NCBI GenBank assembly: GCA_964632485.1
Contig: CAZWDO010000005.1
Span: 18,750-82,749, forward strand
Length of the DNA: 64,000 bases
From: CAZWDO01 sp964632485 [NCBI: uncultured bacterium]
GTDB taxonomy: Bacteria > JAGOEH01
Direction of reading: 5' to 3'
The stretch's first letter is position 1; every line of letters begins with the position of its first letter. The translations under genes were made by a program, and so were the position numbers. Positions 28,294 to 37,630 of the stretch are shown here, piece by piece. Under the pieces are notes generated by a model. That model was given only the letters and a program-made list of their open reading frames with translations. It ran no database searches and was not told the origin of the DNA.

Positions 28294-29205
28294 ATGACCC
28301 AGCCCATCATTGAAATCAACAACTTAATCAAACGGTTCGATTCAGAGGAAGCGGTCAACATCCCTCAGCTTGAGATATTCCAGGGGGAGCTCTTTTGCCT
28401 GGTCGGTCCCGATGGAGCCGGAAAAACCACCACCATCAGGCTGTTATGCGGACTGCTCAAGCCGGACACCGGATCGATCAGCATGTTCGGAACTCAGCTC
28501 CAAACCCGGTTGCATGTTCTTAAAATGCGATTCGGATATCTTTCTCAACAGTTCAGTCTCTATGGTGATTTAACCATAGATGAAAATATCGAATTTTTCG
28601 CGGCATTACATCATCTGAAGGATTTTAAAACGCGTCGCACTGAATTATTGAACATGATGCGTCTGACCCCTTTCCGCAACCGTTTGGCGGACAAATTATC
28701 GGGAGGCATGAAGCAGAAACTGGCGCTGGCCTGCACGTTGATCCACCAGCCGGAGATCATCTTTTTGGATGAACCGACCACGGGGGTCGATCCGGTATCA
28801 CGCCGCGAATTCTGGCGTCTGTTGTGGCAGCTATTGCAGGAAGGACTGACCATTGTCATGTCCACTCCCTATATGGATGAAGCAGAACGCGCCCATCGGG
28901 TCGCTTTCATGCATCAATCACGTTTGCTCATTGTCGATTCGCCCGCAGCGATCCGCGCGGGACTGAACAAAGAGATTTTGGAATTCACCTGTGACCCTAT
29001 TCGGCAAGCCTGGCAAGTATTGAAAAACTCTGATTTTCACGACAAAATTCAGGTACTGGGAGATCGCCTACATATCCTCTCCACCACAGGAAGTGACGAT
29101 GAACCCGTAATTCGCGATCTTCTGGAACAACATCAGATTACAATCCTCACTGAACGCCAGGTGGAACCATCATTAGAAAACGTCTTTATTAGTCTGCTCG
29201 GTTAA
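28294..29205 (+). CDS. ABC exporter ATPase, first of two
   Basis: 303 aa. Walker A is GPDGAGKTTT, the signature is LSGGMKQKLALA and Walker B is IIFLDEPTTGVDP. The switch (H-loop) histidine is replaced by Pro (VMSTPYMDEAER). It resembles the N-terminal half of the fused ATPase YbhF, which from memory of that family also lacks this His. With the second ATPase gene (30545) it probably forms a heterodimer that powers the two ABC-2 permeases. RBS AAGGA precedes the ATG. Confidence 0.93.
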   Translation: MTQPIIEINNLIKRFDSEEAVNIPQLEIFQGELFCLVGPDGAGKTTTIRLLCGLLKPDTGSISMFGTQLQTRLHVLKMRFGYLSQQFSLYGDLTIDENIEFFAALHHLKDFKTRRTELLNMMRLTPFRNRLADKLSGGMKQKLALACTLIHQPEIIFLDEPTTGVDPVSRREFWRLLWQLLQEGLTIVMSTPYMDEAERAHRVAFMHQSRLLIVDSPAAIRAGLNKEILEFTCDPIRQAWQVLKNSDFHDKIQVLGDRLHILSTTGSDDEPVIRDLLEQHQITILTERQVEPSLENVFISLLG

Positions 29206-29229
29206 TTGGTAACATATAAACGAGGTTCT

Positions 29230-30558
29230 ATGAAAACACTATTACAAGCCACTCTTTTGGCGACCATCACTTTCATATCATCAATTTCCCATGCGGTTAC
29301 GATGAATCTGGAGGAAGCCATCAATCACGCGCTACGGCAGAATCATCAAATCAAACAACTCCAGCATCAACGGCAAGCATTAAAAAACCAAAAAAAGGCG
29401 GCCCAAAGCGGATTATTGCCAGCATTATCCGTCAACGCCTCCTATACTCATTATAGCGATATCGAACCTTTTTCCATCCAGATACCCCTCCCCGGCTGGC
29501 AGCCTTTTGAGCTGATGCCCAATATTCCGAACCAGTACGGAATGCGCCTCACCCTCAGTCAACCTTTGTTTACGGGATTTCGTTTAATCTCCTCCATCAA
29601 GCGGGCGGATTATGCGTATCAGGCGATGGATGCCCAATCGCTATTAATGGAAAAAGAGCTGATCTACCAGATCCGCAAAAGCTGGTGGCAAACGCAGTAT
29701 TTAATCCAGGTATGCAAGTTGACTGAAAAATCGATGAATATGCTGGAAACTCATGCGCAACAGATGAAAAATTATCATCAACAGGGATTAATCACCCTGG
29801 CTGAAGTATTGAATGTGGAGGTGGAATGGCATTCCCTACGGCTTACACTGACGCAGAACAGGCATCGGCGGGAACTGAGTGAGTTAATGGTAAAAAATCT
29901 GTTAGCCATGAATCCGGATACGCCCTTGATCATGAGCGATACCATCCCCGAATTATGGGAAAAGCGGGATGACCCTGAATTAAAAGACGCCTGGGTCCAT
30001 CATCTGCAATTGGAACGATTACGCTGGGAAAAAGCCATGGAGCAAACCCAGGTGACTACCGCGAAGGCGGACTTTTTCCCACGAATCATGCTGATGGCCA
30101 ATTGGACACAGGCGCGGCCCAATCAACGATTTTTTCCCCTCTCTGATGAATGGAACAATTATTGGGATGTGGGAGTCGTATTCAGTTGGGATATCTGGAA
30201 TTGGGGTCGGGACTGTTATCGGACGAACGCCGCGAAGGAATCGGTGGCCGCCAGGGATGAAGCAATCAGTCAAACAACGGCGAATTTAAAAATGGAATGG
30301 GCGCGCATTAACCAGCAACTCAGGGAAAATGAAGAACGTTTAGTTCTCACCGCTCAGTCTCTGGAAGCGGCCGAAACCCACTATCAGGAATGGAAACACC
30401 AGTTTGATTCAGGGATTCTACTGAATTCGCGCTTATTGGAAGCGGAAACCGCGCTTTATCGATGTCGGGTGGAACGCGCCGACGCGCGGATTGCCTATCA
30501 ACTCTCCCTGGCAGAACGGGACCGATTTTTAGCGGGATATAGCGATGAACGCCATTGA
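29230..30558 (+). CDS. TolC-family outer-membrane efflux protein
   Basis: 442 aa. The start is the ATG at 29230 after CGAGG; a TTG eight codons earlier would spoil the signal peptide (MKTLLQATLLATITFISSIS). The mature protein has the TolC duplication, with long amphipathic helices (AINHALRQNHQIKQLQHQRQ; QGLITLAEVLNVEVEWHSLR) and strand segments (MRLTLSQPLFTGFRL; DVGVVFSWDIWNWGRD). It gives the exporter its outer-membrane channel. Its position between the two ATPase genes is unusual. It overlaps the next gene by 14 nt. Confidence 0.93.
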   Translation: MKTLLQATLLATITFISSISHAVTMNLEEAINHALRQNHQIKQLQHQRQALKNQKKAAQSGLLPALSVNASYTHYSDIEPFSIQIPLPGWQPFELMPNIPNQYGMRLTLSQPLFTGFRLISSIKRADYAYQAMDAQSLLMEKELIYQIRKSWWQTQYLIQVCKLTEKSMNMLETHAQQMKNYHQQGLITLAEVLNVEVEWHSLRLTLTQNRHRRELSELMVKNLLAMNPDTPLIMSDTIPELWEKRDDPELKDAWVHHLQLERLRWEKAMEQTQVTTAKADFFPRIMLMANWTQARPNQRFFPLSDEWNNYWDVGVVFSWDIWNWGRDCYRTNAAKESVAARDEAISQTTANLKMEWARINQQLRENEERLVLTAQSLEAAETHYQEWKHQFDSGILLNSRLLEAETALYRCRVERADARIAYQLSLAERDRFLAGYSDERH

Positions 30559-31477
30559 AGTCAATGAATTAACCCGAAATTTCGGGAACTTTTGCGCGGT
30601 TGACCATCTTTCTTTTACAGTGGAGCCAGGCGCGATCTTTGGATTTCTCGGCGCAAACGGCGCCGGCAAATCAACGACGATCCGCATGCTCTGCGGGCTC
30701 CTTTCCCCGAGTTCCGGCGACGCATGGGTCAATGGATACCATATTACACGCGATATTGAAAAACTGCGCGGCCATATTGGTTACATGTCACAACGATTCT
30801 CGCTTTACAACGATCTCAGCGTCGATGAAAATCTACGGTTCTTTGGCGGTGTTTACGGACTTTCTCCTTCACAATGCCGACACCGGATTGATGAAACCCT
30901 GGAACTGCTGAGTTTCACCGGCCATCGGCAGGCATTGACAGCGTCTTTACCCGGTGGACTTAAACAGCGTATCGCTCTGGCCGCAGCATTGCTCCATCAA
31001 CCCGGCATAATTTTTCTCGATGAACCCACCGGTGGCGTTGACCCGGTTTCCCGCCGCCAGTTTTGGGAACTGATCAACACGATTGCCCACGCCGGAACAA
31101 CCGTTCTTGTTACCACTCATTATCTGGATGAAGCCGAATTTTGTAACCAGATCATCATGATTCAAAACGGACGGTTGGTAGCCCAGGGCGCTCCCCAGAA
31201 TCTAAAAACCCAAACCATTCCCTATCCAATGGTTGAAATTAGCTGCCAATCCCCGATGGCAGTCGGAGAAAAATTAAAAGAAATCCCTTACATTAAGGAT
31301 ATTTCATTGTTTGGTAAAAAAATCCACCTCCAACTCGACCAACGGGAGCGAATTGAACGGGAATTGCCCACACTTTTACGCTCGCTCGCGTGCGATAATT
31401 TTACAATCGAACCGTTGGTTCCGTCGTTAGAAGACGTTTTTATCCATCTCATTGATACTCATCCGGGAGGCGCATGA
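30545..31477 (+). CDS. ABC exporter ATPase, second of two
   Basis: 310 aa. Walker A is GANGAGKSTT, Walker B is IIFLDEPTGGVDP, and the switch His is present (VTTHYLDEAEF). The signature motif is changed to LPGGLKQRIALA (Ser to Pro). This is the mirror of the first ATPase and resembles the C-terminal half of YbhF. In a heterodimer the canonical site would use this Walker/His side with LSGG from the first subunit. It overlaps TolC by 14 nt and the next permease by 4 nt. Confidence 0.93.
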   Translation: MNAIEVNELTRNFGNFCAVDHLSFTVEPGAIFGFLGANGAGKSTTIRMLCGLLSPSSGDAWVNGYHITRDIEKLRGHIGYMSQRFSLYNDLSVDENLRFFGGVYGLSPSQCRHRIDETLELLSFTGHRQALTASLPGGLKQRIALAAALLHQPGIIFLDEPTGGVDPVSRRQFWELINTIAHAGTTVLVTTHYLDEAEFCNQIIMIQNGRLVAQGAPQNLKTQTIPYPMVEISCQSPMAVGEKLKEIPYIKDISLFGKKIHLQLDQRERIERELPTLLRSLACDNFTIEPLVPSLEDVFIHLIDTHPGGA

Positions 31478-32607
31478 TGGCTATTATCCTGGCGATGATT
31501 AAAAAAGAGTTTCTTCAAATCCGACGGGATACAAGAACCCTGGCGATTTTGATTTTTATCCCTTGTTTTATGCTGGTCATGTTTGGCTATGCTCTGACCT
31601 TCGATGTCCGCAACATCGATATGGGAATATGGAATGAAGATATCAGCCCTCAAAGCCGTGAATTAGTCCGCGCCTTTGTATCCAGCGGATATTTTCAATT
31701 ATCCGGCGCCGTCAATTCTGGGCGGGAATGCGATGAACAATTAGACAGGGAAAAGACCCGGGTTGTCATGCATATCCCCCGCAACTGGGGCGCGAGGTTG
31801 ATTGGCCTTGATCCGCTACCTCTGCAATTCCTTGTCGATGGCAGTGATCCGAATACGGCCGTCACGGTCAACAGCTATATTACCATGATTATGGCCCAGC
31901 AGCAAAGAGAATGGCAATCGCAAGCGCCCATTCTCTATAATACAGCGCAACCGGGTAAAAGCCGCATCGATCCGCAACCCAGGCTCTGGTACAATCCGGA
32001 ACTCAAAAGCGCATATTATCTCATTCCCGGCCTGATTGGATTCATCCTCATGATCACGGCCGTGATTTCCACATCTCTGTCAATTGTCCGGGAAAAAGAA
32101 AAAAACACTTTTGAACAGATAATTGTATCACCAATTCATGCCTATCAATATATCCTTGGCAAACTGATTCCCTATATCATTATCTCGATTATCGCCACCA
32201 TCGGAATATTGATAGTGGGCCATCTACTTTTCGGAGTGGGCGTTAAAGGTAGCCTTCTCAGCCTGGCCTTAGTCACTCTTCTTTTCCTTTTTGTCTGTCT
32301 TGGCATCGGACTCTTTATTTCTTCCGTCACCGATAGTCAGCAGGTTGCTTTTATGGCGGCGACGATTATCAGTTTATTACCCACTTTCCTCCTGTCAGGT
32401 TTTGTATTTCCTATACGCAACATGCCATTTTTCATACAATGGGTGACCTATCTTGTGCCGGCACGTTATTACATGGTCTGCCTACGCGACATTATGCTAA
32501 AAGGGTCAGCCTGGCATTATTACGTCGATCAGATTGCAGCGCTATTTATTTATGGTTCAATCATTCTCGCCATCAGTATCTTTCGGTTGCGGCGCAATCT
32601 TACATAA
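31474..32607 (+). CDS. ABC-2 type permease, first of two
   Basis: 377 aa. One N-terminal membrane helix, a large external domain (about 45-180), then five to six helices (GLIGFILMITAVISTSLSIV; REKEKNTFEQIIVSPI; TIISLLPTFLLSGFVFPI). This is the YbhS/YhhJ family pattern. It starts with an ATGA overlap on the preceding ATPase. It should form the membrane heterodimer with the next gene. Confidence 0.92.
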   Translation: MMAIILAMIKKEFLQIRRDTRTLAILIFIPCFMLVMFGYALTFDVRNIDMGIWNEDISPQSRELVRAFVSSGYFQLSGAVNSGRECDEQLDREKTRVVMHIPRNWGARLIGLDPLPLQFLVDGSDPNTAVTVNSYITMIMAQQQREWQSQAPILYNTAQPGKSRIDPQPRLWYNPELKSAYYLIPGLIGFILMITAVISTSLSIVREKEKNTFEQIIVSPIHAYQYILGKLIPYIIISIIATIGILIVGHLLFGVGVKGSLLSLALVTLLFLFVCLGIGLFISSVTDSQQVAFMAATIISLLPTFLLSGFVFPIRNMPFFIQWVTYLVPARYYMVCLRDIMLKGSAWHYYVDQIAALFIYGSIILAISIFRLRRNLT

Positions 32608-32618
32608 AAGGAGTTTTC

Positions 32619-33740
32619 ATGCAAAGGATATTAAACATTTTGCTTAAGGAATTACATCAATTAAAACGGGATCGGCGGATGCTGGGTATAGCGGTTCTGG
32701 CTCCTTTATTTCAACTAATAATTCTGACCTATGCGGCGACGTTGGACGTCAAGGAATTACCTATTGTCATTTATGATGAAGACCATAGTTCTGTCAGCCG
32801 CGCTTTGATCCAAAAATTTACAACCAATGAATATTTCCAGTTGGAAGCGGTGGTGGAATCGGACGAAGCGGCAACGGCATTGATAGAAAAGGGCGCGGCA
32901 ACGATCTATATTCGAATTCCGCAGGGATTGGAAGAGAGAACACTGTCCAATGAACAGTCGCCACTGCCGATTATAGTCGATGCGGCTGATGCCAATAGCG
33001 CTACAATAGGCCTTAACTATGCTAATGTGATCCTGCTTCGTTTCAGCGCGGAAACTGGCAGCGGGAGCGAAAATTTCCTGGCAATGAACGGACGGATTGT
33101 AAAGACAGAAATCAGAAACTGGTACAATCCCGCATTAAAAAGCCGCTATTTCATCGCGCCGGGAATATTAGCCCTGCTCATCATGGTTATCACTACCATT
33201 CTGACTGCGCTGGCCATTGTCAAAGAAAAGGAAATCGGCACACTGGAACAACTGATGGTGACCCCGATCAAGCCTTGGGAACTAATCATCGGCAAGCTGC
33301 TCCCTTTCGGATTAATCGGATTTATCGATATCATCCTGGCGCTCTCCGTTCTACTGATGATCTTGCAGATTCCGATGAAAGGCGCTTTTCTGCTGATGGT
33401 GATTCTATCGATCGCTTTTTCCATCGCTACTCTGGGATTGGGCTTGTTTGTCTCTACTATCGCCCGAAATCAGCAACAGGCGATGATGACCGCTATTTTT
33501 TTTATTATGATGCCGATGATCTATCTTTCCGGATTTATCTTTCCCATCCAAAACATGCCTAAAATCCTGCAAACCATCACTTATGCAATGCCATTACGCT
33601 ACTATTTTATTATTATTCGCGGGATATTCCTGAAAGGGACTGGAATGGCCGAATTATGGGATGAAACTCTTATTATGCTCTTTTTAGGGTGTATGACCCT
33701 GTTACTGAGCATCAAACTATTTCATAAACATCTGGATTGA
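32619..33740 (+). CDS. ABC-2 type permease, second of two
   Basis: 373 aa. The start is the ATG at 32619, placed after AAAAGGAG; longer in-frame starts lie inside the upstream gene and lack support. It has the same layout as the preceding permease (NILLKELHQLKRDRRMLGIA; EKEIGTLEQLMVTPIKPWEL; IYLSGFIFPIQNMP), corresponding to YbhR. It is the last gene of the operon. A hairpin follows at 33771-33797. Confidence 0.92.
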   Translation: MQRILNILLKELHQLKRDRRMLGIAVLAPLFQLIILTYAATLDVKELPIVIYDEDHSSVSRALIQKFTTNEYFQLEAVVESDEAATALIEKGAATIYIRIPQGLEERTLSNEQSPLPIIVDAADANSATIGLNYANVILLRFSAETGSGSENFLAMNGRIVKTEIRNWYNPALKSRYFIAPGILALLIMVITTILTALAIVKEKEIGTLEQLMVTPIKPWELIIGKLLPFGLIGFIDIILALSVLLMILQIPMKGAFLLMVILSIAFSIATLGLGLFVSTIARNQQQAMMTAIFFIMMPMIYLSGFIFPIQNMPKILQTITYAMPLRYYFIIIRGIFLKGTGMAELWDETLIMLFLGCMTLLLSIKLFHKHLD

Positions 33741-33770
33741 ATCAACAATAATCGGCGCGCATTATCTTCG

Positions 33771-33797
33771 TCCGGCAGGAGATACCTGCCTATCGGA
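33771..33797. repeat. Hairpin after the exporter operon
   Basis: GGCAGG (33774-33779), loop AGATA, CCTGCC (33785-33790), with outer pairs TCCG/CGGA. There is no T-run on either strand, so it is not a clear intrinsic terminator; it may stabilise the 3' end of the operon mRNA. Confidence 0.35.
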
Positions 33798-33861
33798 GAG
33801 TCACTTCAATCATTATGAATGATAAACAAAGGAAGGTTAATATTCGAAGAGACCGACAATC

Positions 33862-34269
33862 CTATTTTTTTTTATTATGAGTAAAAAGAGCGTCAACTGA
33901 TGATATAGTACCTTTTCCTACAACGGCTTGCGATGGAAAAAAATTATCGACAATCATATTAATGCGGGAGGTTAATGCCTCTGCCTGGGTGAATCCGCTT
34001 TGCCGATTTGAAAGCCAGGTCGAACTGCTCTCATCACGGGGGACCGATACGATCAACAATATATTATCGGCATTGTTCACCAGCCGGAACTCCATTGATT
34101 CAAAATTGAAGCAGGCGGAATAATTATTCAGTTCCCTAATGTCAAAACCGTTCTCTGTCAGAGTACGCAGTAACCAATTGTAGCGCTTGATTGGATCTGA
34201 CGGCCATGCCCGGCTGGTTCCTCCACTGATAAAAATATGCCGTAAATCCTGAATCGGGCTTAAACTCAT
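33862..34269 (-). CDS. Hypothetical protein, 135 aa
   Basis: I do not recognise a family. The protein is soluble, mixed alpha/beta (FESMEFRLVNNADNILLIVS is a likely pair of strands), with no signal peptide and a lysine-rich tail. The gene is real by context: ATG follows AAGAGGA, and a consensus promoter lies at 34307-34335. It has its own transcript, separate from the methyltransferase gene behind it. Confidence 0.65.
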   Translation of the reverse strand: MSLSPIQDLRHIFISGGTSRAWPSDPIKRYNWLLRTLTENGFDIRELNNYSACFNFESMEFRLVNNADNILLIVSVPRDESSSTWLSNRQSGFTQAEALTSRINMIVDNFFPSQAVVGKGTISSVDALFTHNKKK

Positions 34270-34306
34270 AATTATCCTCTTAGTAATAAATATTCAGATT
34301 TATATA

Positions 34307-34335
34307 AATATATAATTATTATAGAGGTTTGTCAA
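34307..34335 (-). promoter_or_regulatory. Sigma70-type promoter for the 135-aa protein
   Basis: Minus strand: TTGACA (34335-34330), 17-nt spacer, TATATT (34312-34307); the start codon is about 30 nt downstream of the expected start point. Confidence 0.75.
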
Positions 34336-34398
34336 GGATAAATTAAAAATTTGGATAAAATTAGCCGTCGGTTATGGAAGCGGGTCAGGCGCGAAACT

Positions 34399-35088
34399 CT
34401 ACAGGGAGATTTTTCTGGCGATAAGAATATAAACGGCGCGATCAATCTCATCATGATCCCCGAGAATAAGCGGCATGGCATGTCGATATTCGATAACCAT
34501 CCGCAAATTTTTTTGCAGAAACATTAAAAGTTCCCAGTTACTTTTCGGACGTTTATCCGACAAAAGTTCATAAATTCCCATATTGATTTTATTGAAAATA
34601 ATTTTACGGCCGCCGATTTTCAAAAACTGGTACATGCGTTTAAACACTTGTTGATAATCAATATAATTAATAATATCCGAATAAACGATTGAATCGGCGA
34701 AAGAGGAAAGAGAGGGTTTAAACCCGGATCGGGAATTTTCGAGTTCTTCGTTTCCTACAAAGCGGCATATTTTTTTCATATAGCGTTTAAAGTCGCGGTG
34801 GTTATTTTCCAACAGACGATGGAGGTCGGTTTGGACGAACAGATTGGACTCATCATTAATTTGGTTTTGAATACCCTGGCTGATATCAAGATAGATTTTC
34901 CGGTGACGAAGGTCGGAAAGTTCGGAGGTTACGGGATAAAGTCCGCATCCGACATCAATAAGCGTCCGTCCCAGAGTTTCCGTTTGGGAAAGACTTTGTA
35001 AAAACTGCCGGTATTGATTTTTTCGGTCCTGGTTATAATTATTCCCCCAATAGGAATTCCAGGTGGAGCTAGAATTTTCTCTTTTCAT
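34399..35088 (-). CDS. Class I SAM-dependent methyltransferase-like protein
   Basis: 229 aa. Motif I is TLIDVGCGLYPVTSEL, followed by KIYLDIS (acidic residue for SAM) and a later strand pattern DSIVYSDIINYIDYQQVF / LKIGGRKIIFNKI, as in class I methyltransferases. Substrate unknown. No ribosome binding site is evident before the ATG. It is divergent from the rnf operon; its start is about 65 nt from the rnf -35 box. Confidence 0.75.
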   Translation of the reverse strand: MKRENSSSTWNSYWGNNYNQDRKNQYRQFLQSLSQTETLGRTLIDVGCGLYPVTSELSDLRHRKIYLDISQGIQNQINDESNLFVQTDLHRLLENNHRDFKRYMKKICRFVGNEELENSRSGFKPSLSSFADSIVYSDIINYIDYQQVFKRMYQFLKIGGRKIIFNKINMGIYELLSDKRPKSNWELLMFLQKNLRMVIEYRHAMPLILGDHDEIDRAVYILIARKISL

Positions 35089-35151
35089 ATAATAATATTC
35101 GGCAGAATGGGTGAAAAAATTTAGCGATTAATTTCACATCTGTTTTTTTTA

Positions 35152-35180
35152 TTGACATTGAACTTAATCTTTATTATAAT
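35152..35180 (+). promoter_or_regulatory. Consensus sigma70 promoter of the rnf operon
   Basis: TTGACA at 35152-35157, 17-nt spacer, TATAAT at 35175-35180, a perfect consensus. The leader to the rnfC ATG at 35253 is about 65 nt. Confidence 0.85.
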
Positions 35181-35252
35181 AAAGCGAAATTCAGTAGAAA
35201 ATGAGAAACAGACTTAGATATGAGAAAGAGTTCCAGAAAGAGGAGGCATCGA

Positions 35253-36602
35253 ATGTCTTTTTTTAAAAAATTTACATTCCCCGGTGGAGTTCATCCCCAG
35301 GAAAGTAAAGAATTAACTGCCGAAAAACCCATTGAACCCCTCGGCCCGCCAAAAATAGCTTATCTCCCTTTAGCGCAGCATATAGGAAATCCGGCCCAAG
35401 CGTTAGTAAAGGCCGGTGATACAGTGGGTTTGGGCGACTTAATCGGTGAGGCCAGCGGTTTTGTGTCCGTACCCATCCATGCGTCGGTGAGTGGGAAGGT
35501 CATCGCCGTGGAAAATCGCTTATCGCCGCTGGGGCGTAAAGTCCCAACCATTGTGATTGAGCGCGATGACCAAAAAGAAAAAGATTTCCCAAAGATAGAG
35601 TTTACAGCTCCGGCCCGGAAGCAGGAATACCAGGAAGGCATTTGCCGGGCAGGAATCGTAGGGATGGGCGGGGCGACATTCCCCACGCATGTCAAACTTT
35701 CGCCTCCTCCGGACAAAAAAATTGATACCTTGATTATAAACGGTGCCGAATGCGAACCTTTCCTGACGTGCGATTACCGGATAATGCTGGAACGCAGCGA
35801 AGCATTGTTAAAAGGTGTCATGCTGATGAAATCGGCGCTGAGTGTTGAAAAAGTAGTCATAGGAATTGAAAAAAACAAACCCCAGGCGATTGCCAAACTC
35901 AGGGAACTCAGCCGGGAATCCTCAATCGGGATTGTTGAATTAGAAGTTAAGTATCCCCAGGGCGCGGAAAAACAACTCATATACGCAACAACCAAGCGGG
36001 AAGTTCCCTGCGGGAAATTACCCATGGATGTGGGAATTGTCGTGCAAAATATTGGAACGGCAATAGCTGTATACGATTATTTTTATCATGCCAAACCCCT
36101 TATTGAGCGGGTGGTTACAGTCAGTGGACCTGGAATTAGACAGCCAAAAAATCTGCGGGTCCGGATAGGAACTCCGATCCGCGAATTAATTGAGTTTTGC
36201 GGAGGATTGACCGAGGACACGGTCAAAGTGATTAATGGCGGCCCGATGATGGGGATCACTCTGACTAATCTGGATGTTCCGGTGATTAAAGGCACATCGG
36301 GTATTATTGCCCTGACGGCCCGCGAAGCAGCCATCTTTGCAGAGCAGCCATGTATTTCGTGTGGACACTGTGTGGATGTCTGCCCCATGAATCTGCTACC
36401 GACAGCGATTATGAAACACACTAAGAAAGCCAATTGGGACGAGGCTCAGAACCAGGGCGCTCTGGATTGTATGGAATGTGGTTCCTGCGCGTACGTCTGT
36501 CCGGCGAAAATCAATCTGGTACATTATATCCGCCTATGCAAAGCCGAAGTGATGCAACAAAAACGTCAGGCAAGCGCAAAAAAAGGAGCGACGAATGGAT
36601 AA
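35253..36602 (+). CDS. rnfC: Rnf complex subunit RnfC (NADH-binding, 2x[4Fe-4S])
   Basis: 449 aa. The start is the ATG at 35253, six nt after AGGAGG; an upstream ATG at 35220 lacks a site. The N-terminus (FPGGVHPQESKELT) and the NADH/FMN-binding region (GMGGATFPTHVKLSPP; INGAECEPFLTCDYR) are typical. Two ferredoxin motifs bind [4Fe-4S] clusters: CISCGHCVDVCP (C367, C370, C373, C377) and CMECGSCAYVCP (C406, C409, C412, C416). RnfC transfers electrons between NAD(H) and the membrane part of the ion-pumping ferredoxin:NAD+ oxidoreductase. It is the first gene of rnfCDGEAB. Confidence 0.97.
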   Translation: MSFFKKFTFPGGVHPQESKELTAEKPIEPLGPPKIAYLPLAQHIGNPAQALVKAGDTVGLGDLIGEASGFVSVPIHASVSGKVIAVENRLSPLGRKVPTIVIERDDQKEKDFPKIEFTAPARKQEYQEGICRAGIVGMGGATFPTHVKLSPPPDKKIDTLIINGAECEPFLTCDYRIMLERSEALLKGVMLMKSALSVEKVVIGIEKNKPQAIAKLRELSRESSIGIVELEVKYPQGAEKQLIYATTKREVPCGKLPMDVGIVVQNIGTAIAVYDYFYHAKPLIERVVTVSGPGIRQPKNLRVRIGTPIRELIEFCGGLTEDTVKVINGGPMMGITLTNLDVPVIKGTSGIIALTAREAAIFAEQPCISCGHCVDVCPMNLLPTAIMKHTKKANWDEAQNQGALDCMECGSCAYVCPAKINLVHYIRLCKAEVMQQKRQASAKKGATNG

Positions 36603-37536
36603 ACAATTGATTTTATCATCATCTCCCCAATGGCGTGATCGGGAATCAATCCCGCGCATCATGAACACAGTAACCATTACATTGATCCCCGCATTGGCGT
36701 TATCGATCTGGTTTTATGGGTGGCCGGCGGTCTATTTGACGATGTTGGCCATGCTGACGGCGGTGGGCGCAGAATATGCCATTCAAAAATTTTGCGGGTT
36801 ACCCATAACAATTCGAGATGGCAGCGCCTTGTTAACCGGGTTGCTGCTCGCTTTCAATTTACCGCCAGGGGTTCCATTCTGGATGCCAATCATTGGATCA
36901 ATCGTAGCCGTGGGCATTGGCAAACAGGTTTTTGGCGGACTGGGCAACAATCCTTTGAACCCTGCATTGATTGGCCGGGCTTTTTTAATGGCCTCTTGGC
37001 CTGTATATATGACGTCGGCCTGGCTTCCACCCCGTGGAGGTAGCCTGAGTAGCATTATTTCGGACAATCCCGTATTGACCGGCGCCACTCCCTTAAACCT
37101 GTACAAAACCCAGATGGAAGTATTGGCCAATTCTGAAAGTTCCGCAGAAGGCATCCGTATCGCGCAGGATGCCGTCACCGGTCTTTTTACAAACTGGCCA
37201 AAGCTACTCTCGGGCCAAATCGGCGGCTCGTTAGGAGAAACCTCGGCAATCGCTATCTTTATCGGCGCTTTATATCTGCTGTACCGCAACTATATCGACT
37301 GGCGCATTCCGTTCCCCTATATTTTTACCGTCGGATTTCTCGGCTGGATGTTCGGGGGTTTCAACGGTCTTTTCTCCGGCGATCTGTTATTTTATATTTT
37401 ATCCGGCGGACTGTTTCTGGGCGCCTTTTATATGGCGACGGATATGGTAACGTCCCCGATTACTAAAAAAGGAAAAATCATCTATAGCATTGGTTGCGGT
37501 TTGTTGACGTTTATCATCCGCAAATTCGGCGGGTAA
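36595..37536 (+). CDS. rnfD: Rnf complex subunit RnfD
   Basis: 313 aa, polytopic. The flavinylation motif TGATPL (within NPVLTGATPLNLY) marks the Thr that carries covalent FMN. Other family marks are RDGSALLTGLLLAFNLPPG, FGGLGNNPLNPALIGRAFL and FYMATDMVTSPI. It overlaps rnfC by 8 nt and has AGGAG upstream of its ATG. Confidence 0.97.
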   Translation: MDKQLILSSSPQWRDRESIPRIMNTVTITLIPALALSIWFYGWPAVYLTMLAMLTAVGAEYAIQKFCGLPITIRDGSALLTGLLLAFNLPPGVPFWMPIIGSIVAVGIGKQVFGGLGNNPLNPALIGRAFLMASWPVYMTSAWLPPRGGSLSSIISDNPVLTGATPLNLYKTQMEVLANSESSAEGIRIAQDAVTGLFTNWPKLLSGQIGGSLGETSAIAIFIGALYLLYRNYIDWRIPFPYIFTVGFLGWMFGGFNGLFSGDLLFYILSGGLFLGAFYMATDMVTSPITKKGKIIYSIGCGLLTFIIRKFGG

Positions 37537-37630
37537 CCCGAGGGTGTCTGTTACAGCATACTATTGATGAACCTGGCTGTTCCGTTGATTGATCGCTATG
37601 TTCGTCCTCGTCGTTTTGGGGAGGTAAAAA

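Noticed and set aside
28095-28361. Minus-strand open frame across the adaptor/ATPase junction
   Set aside because: It lies antisense to two conserved exporter genes and has no support.
36783-37289. 168-aa minus-strand open frame opposite rnfD
   Set aside because: Antisense to a conserved RnfD with the flavinylation motif; no start signals.
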